Shown: positions 32,323 through 41,587 of the stretch, piece by piece | Layout: the number at the start of each line of letters is the position of its first letter | Numbering within the stretch: the first letter of the stretch is position 1 | Origin: Cymbomonas tetramitiformis | Lineage: Eukaryota > Chlorophyta > Pyramimonadophyceae > Pyramimonadales > Pyramimonadaceae | DNA: 42,760 nucleotides | NCBI GenBank assembly: GCA_001247695.2 | Contig: LGRX02015010.1 | Span: 1-42,760, forward strand | Direction of reading: 5' to 3' | The notes under the pieces: generated by a model | What the model was told of the DNA's origin: nothing | What the model saw: the letters and a program-made list of their open reading frames with translations, nothing else | The model's database searches: none | Program-made: the position numbers and the translations under genes

Positions 32323-32447
32323 AAACGATCAAATCAAATATTTCGTGTCATTCTTTTTCAGAGCCGACTGTCATATCTTTGTATATTTTTTCATAAGCGA
32401 ACCAAGGGGGAATCAAACCCACCGTCCACAAATGACCGGATTGTTGT
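32314..32447. repeat. Duplicated intergenic segment, copy 1 left part (A1)
   Basis: This 134-bp segment matches 33718-33851 at equal length with about four substitutions, all in the first 30 bp. It includes the stop codon of the gene ending at 32322. Its partner segment B1 (33335-33490) is separated from it by an inserted element. Confidence 0.9.
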
Positions 32448-33326
32448 TAAGATTACTAGGTATTTTTTTGGGTAAATTACCGGTAAGAGTATAACCGGTA
32501 ATTTACCTGGTAATACCAACCCCCCGTATCGCCTTACTTTGCATACTTAAGGATTTACCGGTAAACTACCACGGTAAGGCGGTATTACCATGGTAATTTA
32601 CCAATTACTACTAAAAGTTACCAATTTTCCCCAGTCTGGGATCTCCGATTGGGCGACGCTGGATACTTTCGGGTTTTCCGGAAAAGACAAATCGATAACC
32701 TCGACGGAAACTGTCACGGACGAAAGTTCACTTTTCACTTTCCTGCCCCGACGCGAGAGCACAGCTCTCTTCTCTTTAATGGTTTAATCTTAAATCTACA
32801 TCAGTAATCTGGTATGGCGTCGTGTGATTACGGCTCGAATGGATAAGTAGGGCGTGAGATATGATCAAAATGGTAAATGCCCCGCCACTTTGCAGACACA
32901 ACCCCAAACATGCATATCGGCATCCTATGCATACACCATATAGCGGGGTCGTGTAGACGTGCCTACATATGGCTAGAAACATTTATATATAAGGAAATGT
33001 GTAAAATTGGACAATCGAATGCGAAAAACAAAATAGTAGATATTTAAGAAAATAATCATCCTGTCTGTACTTGTTCTGGAAAAAGAATATCGATTGATAA
33101 TATACTCGCATGGCGAAGCATACGCCATGTGATGCACCCACACAATTGTAATGATCAACCCCGACCCATAGCCACAAAAAAAAAAAAGGATTCCGAGCCC
33201 CGATGCAACTTTTAGGTTATTCCTTGCTGGCGGTATTACTTTAGTATTACCGCCTAAAGTATTACCGGTAAATTACCCGGTATTACCACACCCCATATTC
33301 GCATTACCGGTAAAGTAGTCACCTTA
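32448..33326. mobile_element. 879-bp hAT-like non-autonomous element with preserved empty site
   Basis: The element interrupts one copy of a duplicated segment; the other copy (33844-33851) shows the uninterrupted site. The 8 bp ATTGTTGT occur once in the empty site and on both sides of the insertion (32440-32447 and 33327-33334). The ends are short imperfect inverted repeats (TAAGATTACTA and, reversed, TAAGGTGACTA). Both subterminal zones are crowded with TTACCGGTAA and GGTAATTTACC palindromes; the middle is AT-rich and holds no transposase frame. An 8-bp duplication with subterminal motif clusters fits hAT. The open frames inside it are short. Confidence 0.85.
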
Positions 33327-33334
33327 ATTGTTGT

Positions 33335-33490
33335 GCTATCACTGCACCATTGGTTCTTTATATACATAGATAAATCCATCACCACTGTCCTTATGGGAGC
33401 ACCACTCAATTTTACATTACGACCCTTTCAGATCTCAGTCTTCCGATTCTTCAATCTTCCTCCTCATCTTGGCACAATACAATCTGTAGT
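33335..33490. repeat. Duplicated intergenic segment, copy 1 right part (B1)
   Basis: This 156-bp segment matches 33852-34007 at equal length with five differences, all transitions. Between B1 and A2 (33491-33717) the sequence has a short open stretch (VAVVHQDCNGIEFFPDES) broken by stops, possibly a remnant of a gene end caught in the duplication. Confidence 0.9.
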
Positions 33491-33717
33491 ACCGCACCGA
33501 CCGACGCGGATTTCGCAGTCGTACCGTAATAACCGTATCAGTAGAGGTATAACCCATAGTAATCGTAGCTGTTGTTCATCAAGATTGTAACGGTATAGAG
33601 TTTTTCCCTGACGAATCATTTCATCCAAATATTGAAAACGTAATATGATTGTGCTTCAAGAGCGAAGTCGCAGTCGTGGCTGGAGTACCCTTGCTAGAGC
33701 GAACAACGCTGACTGAA

Positions 33718-34007
33718 ATCATCTAGAATCGATTAACTCAATTATTTCGTGTCATTCTTTTTCAGAGCCGACTGTCATATCTTTGTATATTTTTTCATAA
33801 GCGAACCAAGGGGGAATCAAACCCACCGTCCACAAATGACCGGATTGTTGTGCTATCACTGCACCATTGGTTCTTTATATACATAGATAAATCCATCATC
33901 ACTGTCCTTATGGGAGCACCACTCAATTTTACATTACGGCCCTTTCAGATCTCAGTCTTCCGATTCTTCAGTCTTCCTCTTCATCTTGGCACAATACAAC
34001 CTGTAGT
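33718..34007. repeat. Duplicated intergenic segment, copy 2 (A2 and B2, uninterrupted)
   Basis: This 290-bp copy keeps A and B contiguous and so records the pre-insertion state of the element at 32448-33326. It ends 21 bp before the ATG at 34029 and therefore probably includes the promoter or 5' leader of that gene. In copy 1 the same unit starts at the stop codon of the upstream gene, so the ancestral unit was probably the spacer between the two genes. Confidence 0.9.
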
Positions 34008-34028
34008 GTCTCACTTAGTGTCCCCATA

Positions 34029-34851
34029 ATGTCTCACTTGGGCCAGTCGATGGAGACGCATGTGAAGCAAGTAGCGTTCTCCAAGCATTCCGTGTTCGGC
34101 AGCACGCTTATCAACGGATACTTCATGCACTGGACCGTTGCCAATTTCCGGACGCAAACGTGGGACCTCTGCGTTAAAATCATGGACGCTTACCAAAGGT
34201 TTGAGCTGAAGGGCATGAAAAATCCGGAGGCGGCGAAGGCCAACAAGCACAAGGCCACATCGCCCCAGAGCGGACCCGCCAAGAAAGCTGACAAAAAGGC
34301 CACCTCCAACCGACAGGTAAAATGTTTTTTGCTTCTGCTTCAAAAAGTGTTTTTCCCTTCCAAATAAAGCATTCTTTTCTATAGTTTGAGACATGCTAAA
34401 AATGTTTTTTCCGACTTACAGGTGGAAGACGGCGTGCAACGAGGAGGCGGGGGCGGAGCGGGAGGCTCGTCTAGAGGAGCGGGCATTTTGACGGAAGAAG
34501 CTCAGTTCCTCCACAATGCCAAAGCCATGGGTATGACGTTCTGGACTCACTTGAGCGGCTTGGCGGGGGCGGGATGCGGAGTTCGACAAGGTGGACACGT
34601 ATCTGCGCATGATTATTGAGAGGCATATCTCACTAAAGGAGGGGGGCAATATGACCAGCCAGTTCAAGAAGGAACGCATGGTACAGAAGCATTTGGTGTC
34701 CGCGGCAGGGTTGGAAACCTGGGACCAATTCAAGATGGAGTTCACCACCTACTGGAGCTCTCACGAGAAAATCGATGGCTACTGCCCTACAGTCCTTGAG
34801 ATAGGACCGAAACCCGTTTCAGTCCTATCTCAAGGACCGATGTTGCTATAA
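34029..34851 (+). pseudogene. Unrecognised two-exon gene with one frame break
   Basis: Exon 1 (34029-34316, ATG) reads MSHLGQSMETHVKQVAFSKH and contains INGYFMHWTVANFRTQTWDL and a lysine-rich tail (AKKADKKATSNRQ). A GTAAAA donor and CTTACAG acceptor bound a 105-bp intron, phase 0. Exon 2 (34422 onward) continues VEDGVQRGGGGGAGG and TEEAQFLHNAKAMGMTFWTH. Near 34556-34575 the protein-like reading moves to another frame (DAEFDKVDTYLRMIIERHIS, QFKKERMVQKHLVSAAGLET) and ends at TAA 34851. The basic tail suggests nucleic-acid binding, but no family is recognised. The last 20 codons lie in a 46-bp palindrome, so the native C-terminus may have been replaced. Confidence 0.45.
34792..34837. other. 46-bp near-perfect palindrome
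   Basis: Arms GTCCTTGAGATAGGAC and GTCCTATCTCAAGGAC are perfectly complementary over 16 bp. The loop between them itself pairs (GAAAC with GTTTC), leaving one C-A mismatch and a 2-nt turn. In total about 21 of 22 pairs match. It lies at the 3' end of the 34.0-kb gene and could form a cruciform or a strong RNA hairpin near the transcript end. Confidence 0.95.
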
Positions 34852-35690
34852 TTTTTTTAACCGTCCTCTTGGTGTTTTTGGCGCCTAGCCACTGAATTCT
34901 ATGGCAGTCTCATTAGGACCCAAACTAAGTATCCTTAATCGCCGAGCCGTCGCATACCCCCGCGTCGGAAAATGCATAATGGGTGATAATAACCATTTTT
35001 TAGGTTTATAAAGTCACTAGACCTTGTAAGAGGCAAAATTAGTAAATATATATATATATGTATTTAATGTTTTGAGATTTTTGGAGATTTTTTCCATCTG
35101 AACGGGCTGGAAATCGCTGTTTTTGGGCTGTGTTCGCTTAGCGGGTGGTTGTGGGGTATGTAATACCCATGTTTTGAAGGTCTCCCAACCGCACCACGAC
35201 TTTATTAATGAACGTTGCAGTTTTGGATTTTAGAAAAAAATATTGTAAGAGCTAGTATTTACGAAAAAAATCTTGGTTTTGAGCACATATGAGGTGCGGA
35301 AGGCTTTGGGGTATGGAGTGGAATGAAAAGTACACATTATGAAGTTTCACAGACCACGTTGAAACAAAATAAATGGTTGAATGTTATTTGTGAAGAACTT
35401 TTTCCTAACATGCACACACAAACAATCACTTGTAGCTGTGTTGTTTTGAGTATTTTTCCAGGCACGCTTGGGGGTATGATATATGCGTGATAGATAATGT
35501 TGTGCAAATACTCCCAACCTAGTGCTTTTTTCGAAACTTATTATGAATGATTTCTTGCAAATTCTGCAAGTGTGCAAATTCAGAGTGCATGTGTTACACT
35601 AAAAATTAGCAAGGCAAATTAAATATGAAAACAAGGCAAACAAACAAAAGAGAAAATGATATTTACAATGAATACGCCTAAGACCTAGGA
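34852..35690. other. No gene recognised
   Basis: AT-rich sequence with a short TA run near 35049-35060 and several TTTTGAGA-type words. Open frames are short. No repeats or RNA genes are evident. Confidence 0.6.
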
Positions 35691-35754
35691 ATGCTAAAAT
35701 TCTGTAACTCCTCTATGGAGACGCCCGAGGCCCTACTCAAGTCAGAGGTATTCA

Positions 35755-37346
35755 ATGGCTGGGTCTGCTGGAGCTGCTGGAGCTGCTGGAGCTGCTGGAG
35801 CTGCTGGAGCTGCTGGAGCTGCTGGAGCTGGGGCTGGAGGAGCATGGGCTGGATCGGCGGCTGAAGGAGCATGGGCTGGGACTGCTGCATTTGCAAAGTC
35901 TGGGGAGCTTGCAGCAGGAGGGGTTGCAGCTGCGGGGTCTGCTGGAGTTGCTGGAGCTGCTGGAGCTGCTGGAGCTGCTGGAGCTGCTGGAGCTGCTGAC
36001 GCGGTTCGCAACACGCCGACGGCTAGATCACCGGCTATTACGAACCCCGACCCTACTTCCAACACCGACGCCGACGTTGCGACGAGGAAGTATCTGCAGG
36101 AGCAGTCCAAGCTTGTGGACGAGGTCTACAAGGGGCGGCTCCATCGGACATGGGCCAAGGGTATCCGCGAGGATATCCTTGGCGACAAGAAGCATTATTT
36201 CAGCGGCACTTCTGCCGCGGGTCTCCTCTCCGATGTGGTGGTTCAGCTACGTACGGAGTTTGAGTCCGCTGGGCTAGACCTCGTCTCGTTCGACCTTGAC
36301 GACCCCCGGGCTCTGGTGGTGGGCAAGGTGAACGCCCTGCTGTACGACGTGCTTGGGCCTATCATCGAGAAGCACAGCAACGCCCAAGTCTGGCTTACGG
36401 GTACGGACGCGTCTGCCGACCGAGATGGACGGCGTGCGCTGGTGGACATCGTGAAGCGCAGCGTACCAGTGGCGTTGCGGGAGTCCTTCCAGCAGGAGCA
36501 TGCCGCGCTTAGTTATCCCGCAAACGTTGACCCGCAGCCGATTTTAACTCGGGAACAACGTTTGGTGCGGGATAACAAGGCCGCCGACTGGACCCCCACC
36601 GAGGCCACCAGGAAGCTCAGCCTCTACAGCCGGCTTGACCCGGTGTTCTACGCCGCGGTCAAAGTGCGTTACCCCATGGTGGCCGATCTCGCGGCGGTTT
36701 CCCTCGGTGCTCTGCGCTCTCTGGTTGTAGAGATTTATCAGGCGTGGGCGCAGACGGACGCGGGGAAGGCCGTCCTGGCCAAGCCCGCAGGTGGTGGCGC
36801 GTCGGCTCTGCTCACCAGCGGCGAGCACCAGGTACTGCTGGACAAGAACACAAGATCAAGGAGTTGACCGAGCTGGTACAGCGGCAGTGCGGGGCGGCTC
36901 CGCCGGTGGTGCAGCAGCAGCGGGTTCCGCCGCAGCGGCAACACGGGCAGCGCCGGCAGCAGCAGCGTGGGCAGTCACCGCGGGGCTTCCGCATGGGGGT
37001 CCAATCCCCACCGGCGGTAGGCTACGATCGTGACGAGCAGCGGGCTAAGCCGCTGTGTACCCGCTGCAAGAAGACCGGTAAGGACCTTTATCATTTCTAC
37101 CGCGACTGCCCTCTTGGCGGTCGCCAACATTCCCCCACCTCGGCCGCGGCTTTCTGTATCCCCATCGACGACGAGGATGCGGAGGGCATGCATGCCCTCG
37201 CCATGTGTGCTGTCTTTCAGGAGGCGGCGGATGATGGAGCTGAGGCCTTTGCCGGCGCGGCGACGGTGTACGGTCCGCCAGCGGTGCTGTGCGGGGGCGT
37301 TGCGGGAGGCATCGACGTGTCGGCCTACGAACACGCTATTCGATGA
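35755..37346 (+). CDS. Gag-like protein with atypical zinc knuckle, one frame break
   Basis: The first frame (35755-36864) starts in an Ala/Gly repeat and continues through a globular helical region (VATRKYLQEQSKLVDEVYKG, DRDGRRALVDIVKRSVP, TRKLSLYSRLDPVFYAAVKV). At about 36843 the sense passes to the -1 frame (EHKIKELTELVQRQ), giving a coiled-coil-like helix, a Gln/Arg-rich linker and CTRCKKTGKDLYHFYRDCPL near 37057-37115. That is a C-x2-C-x8-H-x4-C knuckle with a longer second spacing than the usual CCHC. The order capsid-like, coil, basic linker, knuckle resembles retrotransposon Gag, but no reverse transcriptase, integrase or long terminal repeats lie in the window. An upstream in-frame-equivalent ATG at 35692 is possible given the indel-prone repeat. 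The shift may be an indel or recoding at AAG AAC. Confidence 0.55.
35758..36000. repeat. GCTGCTGGA 9-bp repeat blocks
   Basis: Two blocks (about 35765-35830 and 35940-36000) of tandem GCTGCTGGA separated by a related diverged stretch. In the plus frame they give Ala-Gly-Ala runs; the minus frame gives Leu-Gln-Gln runs, which form a 72-codon frame ending SIEELQNFSIPRS. The plus reading is preferred because it runs on into the Gag-like region. Confidence 0.85.
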
Positions 37347-37645
37347 AATTGACATTAGGGTAGATAATTGACATTAGCTGTTTTTGGCGATATTTAGAAA
37401 ATATATGTGCTGAAAATGTTAATGTTGAAAATAATTTTGCTCGCAGGCCTCCGCAACGGTAAAATTACAAGACACGTACGAAAATGTTTCCGAGACACGG
37501 TGAAGCATGCAATTTATTTTCTGTGCTGTAAATGGTAGCGAGCATGACATACAAAAGAAATGAGCAATTGCCATATCAGATTTCTCTAATAATCGTATTT
37601 ACATTATGTACATCTATTTCGTGCGTCTTAGTCAGCTGATTCTAT
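37347..37645. other. Spacer between convergent genes
   Basis: About 300 bp of AT-rich sequence between the stop of the Gag-like gene and the stop of the minus-strand DUF7869-type gene. It presumably contains both polyadenylation regions. No other feature is seen. Confidence 0.6.
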
Positions 37646-40600
37646 TCACATTTCAACATCGCTACCGTCGTCTAGGTCTTTACACCTCTGGTCAGGTCTG
37701 GACCGGTCTGGACAGGTCGGCACTTCCTCATTTCCCTCGTTTTCGCTATTGTCTTCATCGCCTTCTGTTTCTTCCATTTGCCCGTTATCAATTCGTCTTT
37801 TCTTGGCTCTTTGCGCAAGCAGTGCCACTATAAGTTGCCCATACTGTTCTTCTGGGATACAACCTTTTGCTTCGTTAGCTGCGATGTTCCACGCTAGCAA
37901 TATCTCTGCACTTTTGAAGGGCTCAGTTGACGGCGTATCGGATGCGTTCTCCCAGAAGGCTCCCGCTTTCGCTGCCAATACCTTTCCGAGTCTTCGCTCC
38001 TTAGTGTCCGTGTATGTCTTCACTTTCAGGTACTTGTACTTCAACTCCTTCGCGTAGACAATCCGTGCATGCACTCGGACAAGCATCAGGGGGTCCGACC
38101 ATTCTTTGCCGTTGAGCTTGACACGGAATTCGCATACATCGTTGGCCTTCACGCCCGTGATTTCTCCGAAGCAAACGGCGTAGCTGTTTACGGTCATCTG
38201 ATCGAACGAAACCTCCCATACCGGGTTGGCCACGTACGCTGCAGCTTTTCTAGCAGCCCGATTCACCGCCTTACGTTTGCCCGTGTACACGGCAATCGGT
38301 GCACGTTCTACGCGTTCTTGAATTCGGGCTGGAATTTCGGCTGCTGCTGGCATCTGCGCTTCGGCGAGTCTGAGAGGAGCTTCCAAGGCATGCACCAAAG
38401 GGGCATTCAAACGTGCGTGCAATTTGCTCGGCAAAACGAACGGGACATTGGGCTCCTCGAAAATGCCCTCCTCGGTCAGCTTTCGTTGCTTCCTCAACAG
38501 CTCCGCCCACCACGCCTCGTGGGTAGGTGTAAACGTCGTACTCAAAATGGTCCGCATCCCGTCCACCAGATCCTCGAGCTTCGTAAGCCCTTCTTTGGAG
38601 AAGGCTTTCGGTTTGACAAAATCAGGCAGGTTCTCGGGCATAGAGTTCAACACCTTGAGGCCCTCCTCTGGTAGCCACTTCTTGTCGGTGGAATACATCT
38701 ATCTTGTATTGCACAACCACTTCGCCGGCCTCGTTCTTGAACGCTTTGAAGGTCTGCTGCGTGGAGATGCCACAGACGTTCTCGTAGCGACCACCGAACC
38801 AGGTCTTCAAATCGTGCACTTTCGCCACCGCGGTCGTCAAGATGCCATCCGAGAAACACTCCTTTGCGATTTCCATCATTTCGTCAAGGGTCATCGCAAG
38901 CTTGCGTTTTAAGCGCACAGAAAAACGCGAGAACATCTGGTCGATGTTCTCGTGGGTGTGGCCGACGATTAGGAAGTTCACCTTCACCTTCTTGAACGCG
39001 CCAGACATAACCAACCAAGAGATATACGTCAAAAGCATAATGCTCTTGTTGGTGCCCACGTTGTCAAGCTGGACGTATAACACTTCCGGCATTGGGTACG
39101 GTTCCTCGCCATCCCCTTTACGACGGTGCTCTTGAATTCGAGTGACGTCACGATGCAGCACGTTCAGCAGGAAGTTGGCGTCGTCACCGTAATTCGCGTA
39201 GTTGAAGTCCATGAACCGGCCAACGTTTTCGATGATGCTACCCATATTGTGCACGTCCAAGAAGTCCTTTATTTCGGTCCAGATATGATGGCATGCCCCT
39301 GAAATGCGGCAGGCGCGTCGTCCATTGGGTCATCCCGTCAATGATGACAGAGGAATATTTCCACCACTACGTCTTGTTTTCCTTGATGCTCTTAGTCATG
39401 TTGGATTTTCGGCCGTGTTTGTAGAACTTCTCACGCTCGGCACGCGCTTGGTTAAGGTGCACCTCTCGCATTTTGTCGTATTGACCTGAAAAAAAAACGT
39501 TTTAATATACAAACTTCTAAAACAACGTAAAACAAATGCAAATACTATATTTTTCAGAATTTAGCTTACCGTGCTGGGATTTAGGTGTGCCCTCCTTCAA
39601 GAGTTTGATCGAAGCACATACACTGCACTGCGAAAAACGCTTGCACTTCGGAACTTTGAGCCAAGATTTGAACTCGTCTTTCCAGATTTCGTAGAAGTAC
39701 GGCAAGGAGACTTCCTTGGATTTGCGGTCGTGAATAGATAAAGAATCGAGATAGTCATCCCAAATCTCTTCTCTTGTCTTCCCCGACAGGAGATGCGTCT
39801 CAGGTTTATGAGGCTGAGGTTCGCCCTGTTCTTCCGCATATTTATTCACGAAGGCGACGACATTTGATTTTTTGTTGGACAAACGCCGATTTGCCTCGCT
39901 GCCAGTCAGCCCGTGAATGAAATTTGTTCTTCCAGAGAGAACGCGCTCGCGTACGTCGCAGAAATAGCCTTGGCTTATTTTGTAAACCTTCTGGTAGAAG
40001 GCCGAGCACACCTGTAAATATATAAGCAAAGTGAATTTTTTCAAAAAGAGTCAAACTGCTCATTAAGCTAATGAGCAGTTTGGGCAAAATTTCAGTAATA
40101 TGCACAAACATTTATACTTCAAGGGAATTCTATAAAAAAGAGGAAAACCTGCTCATTAGCTTAATGAGCAGTTGGGGCAAAATTTCAGTAATATGCACAA
40201 ACATTTATACTTCAAGGGAATTCTATAAAAAAGAAGAAAACCTGCTCATTACCTTAATGAGCAGTTGGGGCAAAATTTCAGTAATATGCATAAACGTTTA
40301 TACTTCAAGGGGATTCTATAAAAAAGAAGGAAAACCGCTCATTAAGCTAATGAGCAGTTTTGGCAAACTTTCAGGAATATGAACAAAAACATATTCTTCA
40401 AGGGGATTCTATAAAAAAGAAGGAAAACCGCTCATTAAGCTAATGAGCAGTTTTGGCAAACTTTCAGGAATATGAACAAAAATATATTCTTCAAGAGGAT
40501 TCTATAAAAAAGAAGGAAAACCGCTCATTAAGCTAATGAGCAGTTTTGGCAAACTTTCAGGAATATGAACAAAAAAATATTCTTCAAGGGGATTCTATAA

Positions 40601-41587
40601 AAAAGAAGGAAAACCGCTCATTAAGCTAATGAGCAGTTTTGGCAAACTTTCAGGAATATGAACAAAAAAATATTCTTCAAGGGGATTCTATAAAAAAGAA
40701 GGAATACTGCTCATTAGCTTAATGAGCAGTTTTGGCAAACTTTCAGGAATATGAACAAAAAAATATTCTTCAAGGGGATTCTATAAAAAAGAAGGAAAAC
40801 CGCTCATTAAGCTAATGAGCAGTTTTGGCAAACTTACCGGTCTGTCACATATGAAGAACATAAATATGAATCTTGAGTCACAAGTTCTGGTTCCGCTCTT
40901 CATAAGATCTGTTACCATCCATTCTTTACGATCCTTTTGAGACAAGTCCCAAAACATTTTGCGTTGAACTGCTAAAGCTGAAGTGTGAAACATTAACGAG
41001 CAAAACGATTTGCACTTGCACCGATAAACTGCAATACTTTCTATGTCAGACTGTGAAAGGTTTCGTTCTTTGATAGATATTTGACTCTTTTCTTTGGGTT
41101 TTCTTTTTGCTGATGTGTAAACTGCTCGCTCTTTACCGACCTTAGTTGTTTTCCCATTGAGCACACTTCCACTCTTTTCGTCACCCACGGAGTGCGAACT
41201 AAAGCTTGCTTCAAGGCTTTGCGTTATCTCATTGAAGTCAACACTTGTGATCTTTCGCGAACTAGACTCTTGCGTGTTTATTGTGTCATCAGAGTCCGAT
41301 GAGCGCTGAGTCGCGCGAGAGTCGCTAGTCTTTTGCAAGTTTGCAGTCACTGGAGTTTCTGCGCTTTTCGAGTGCATTGGCGTTTCAACGCACGGAAAGC
41401 ATAATATCTCATCGTCGCAAACTGTTTTGTATAGCGATGAGCGAGGAGCGTTAACTGGCGATGAGCGAAATACGTCTGTTTCTATTTCTATGATATCGTC
41501 TTCCTTCTGGGTGTAGTATACTGCAGGCTGTGAAAGGTCAATAACTTCGTCGATAGCTTCGTCAGCTATTCGCCAGAACGGCCCCAT
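37646..41587 (-). pseudogene. DUF7869-type transposase-like gene, three exons, broken
   Basis: Exon 1 (41587-40838) opens with an acidic Ser/Thr-rich region of about 180 residues and ends with YRCKCKSFCSLMFH and FFICDRP. A GTAAGT donor follows. Exon 2 (40011-39570) begins VCSAFYQKVYKISQGYF and contains FIHGLTGSEAN and RFSQCSVCASIK. Exon 3 (from 39485) contains SSVIIDGMTQ, LYVQLDNVGTNKS, FLIVGHTHENIDQMFSRFS and, near the end, KKWLPEEGL. These motifs and their order match proteins annotated DUF7869. The acids in IIDGM, QLDN and HTHEN could be a DDE-like triad, which is inference. Breaks: a TAG at 39369-39367, a shift near 39298 and a shift near 38700. The final ~330 residues (basic then acidic, to TGA at 37646) are not recognised. 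Family call fairly sure; activity doubtful. Confidence 0.65.
40056..40845. repeat. 93-bp palindromic tandem array inside an intron
   Basis: Nine copies at an exact 93-bp step (40056, 40149, 40242, 40335, 40428, 40521, 40614, 40707, 40800). Each unit contains arms GCTCATTA and TAATGAGC round a 3-nt centre, which is AGC in six copies, GCT in two and CCT in one. The three units nearest exon 2 form one subfamily (CAGTAATATGCACAAAC) and the other six another (CAGGAATATGAACAAAAA). The array fills most of the 826-nt first intron of the minus-strand gene (40837-40012). In transcript orientation each unit carries a pyrimidine tract ending TTTTTTATAG, an acceptor look-alike. The outermost unit contains the real donor (GTAAGTTTGCC) where the others have GAAAGTTTGCC. 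Confidence 0.95.

Noticed and set aside
35755..37346. Complete LTR retrotransposon
   Set aside because: No reverse transcriptase, integrase or protease frame and no direct long terminal repeats are visible around the Gag-like gene.
39328..39371. Extra intron in exon 3 of the DUF7869-type gene that would remove the TAG
   Set aside because: A GTAGTG donor with the TTTCAG acceptor would delete the conserved IIDGM motif and still leave the wrong frame, so an in-frame stop plus a shift is the simpler reading.
40071..40382. 103-codon plus-strand frame with three 31-residue repeats
   Set aside because: Because 93 is divisible by three, the intron array stays open; it is intronic on the other strand and has no independent support.
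40056..40845. CRISPR-like array
   Set aside because: The whole 93-bp unit is repeated, with no unique spacers. The genome is eukaryotic and the array sits within an intron.
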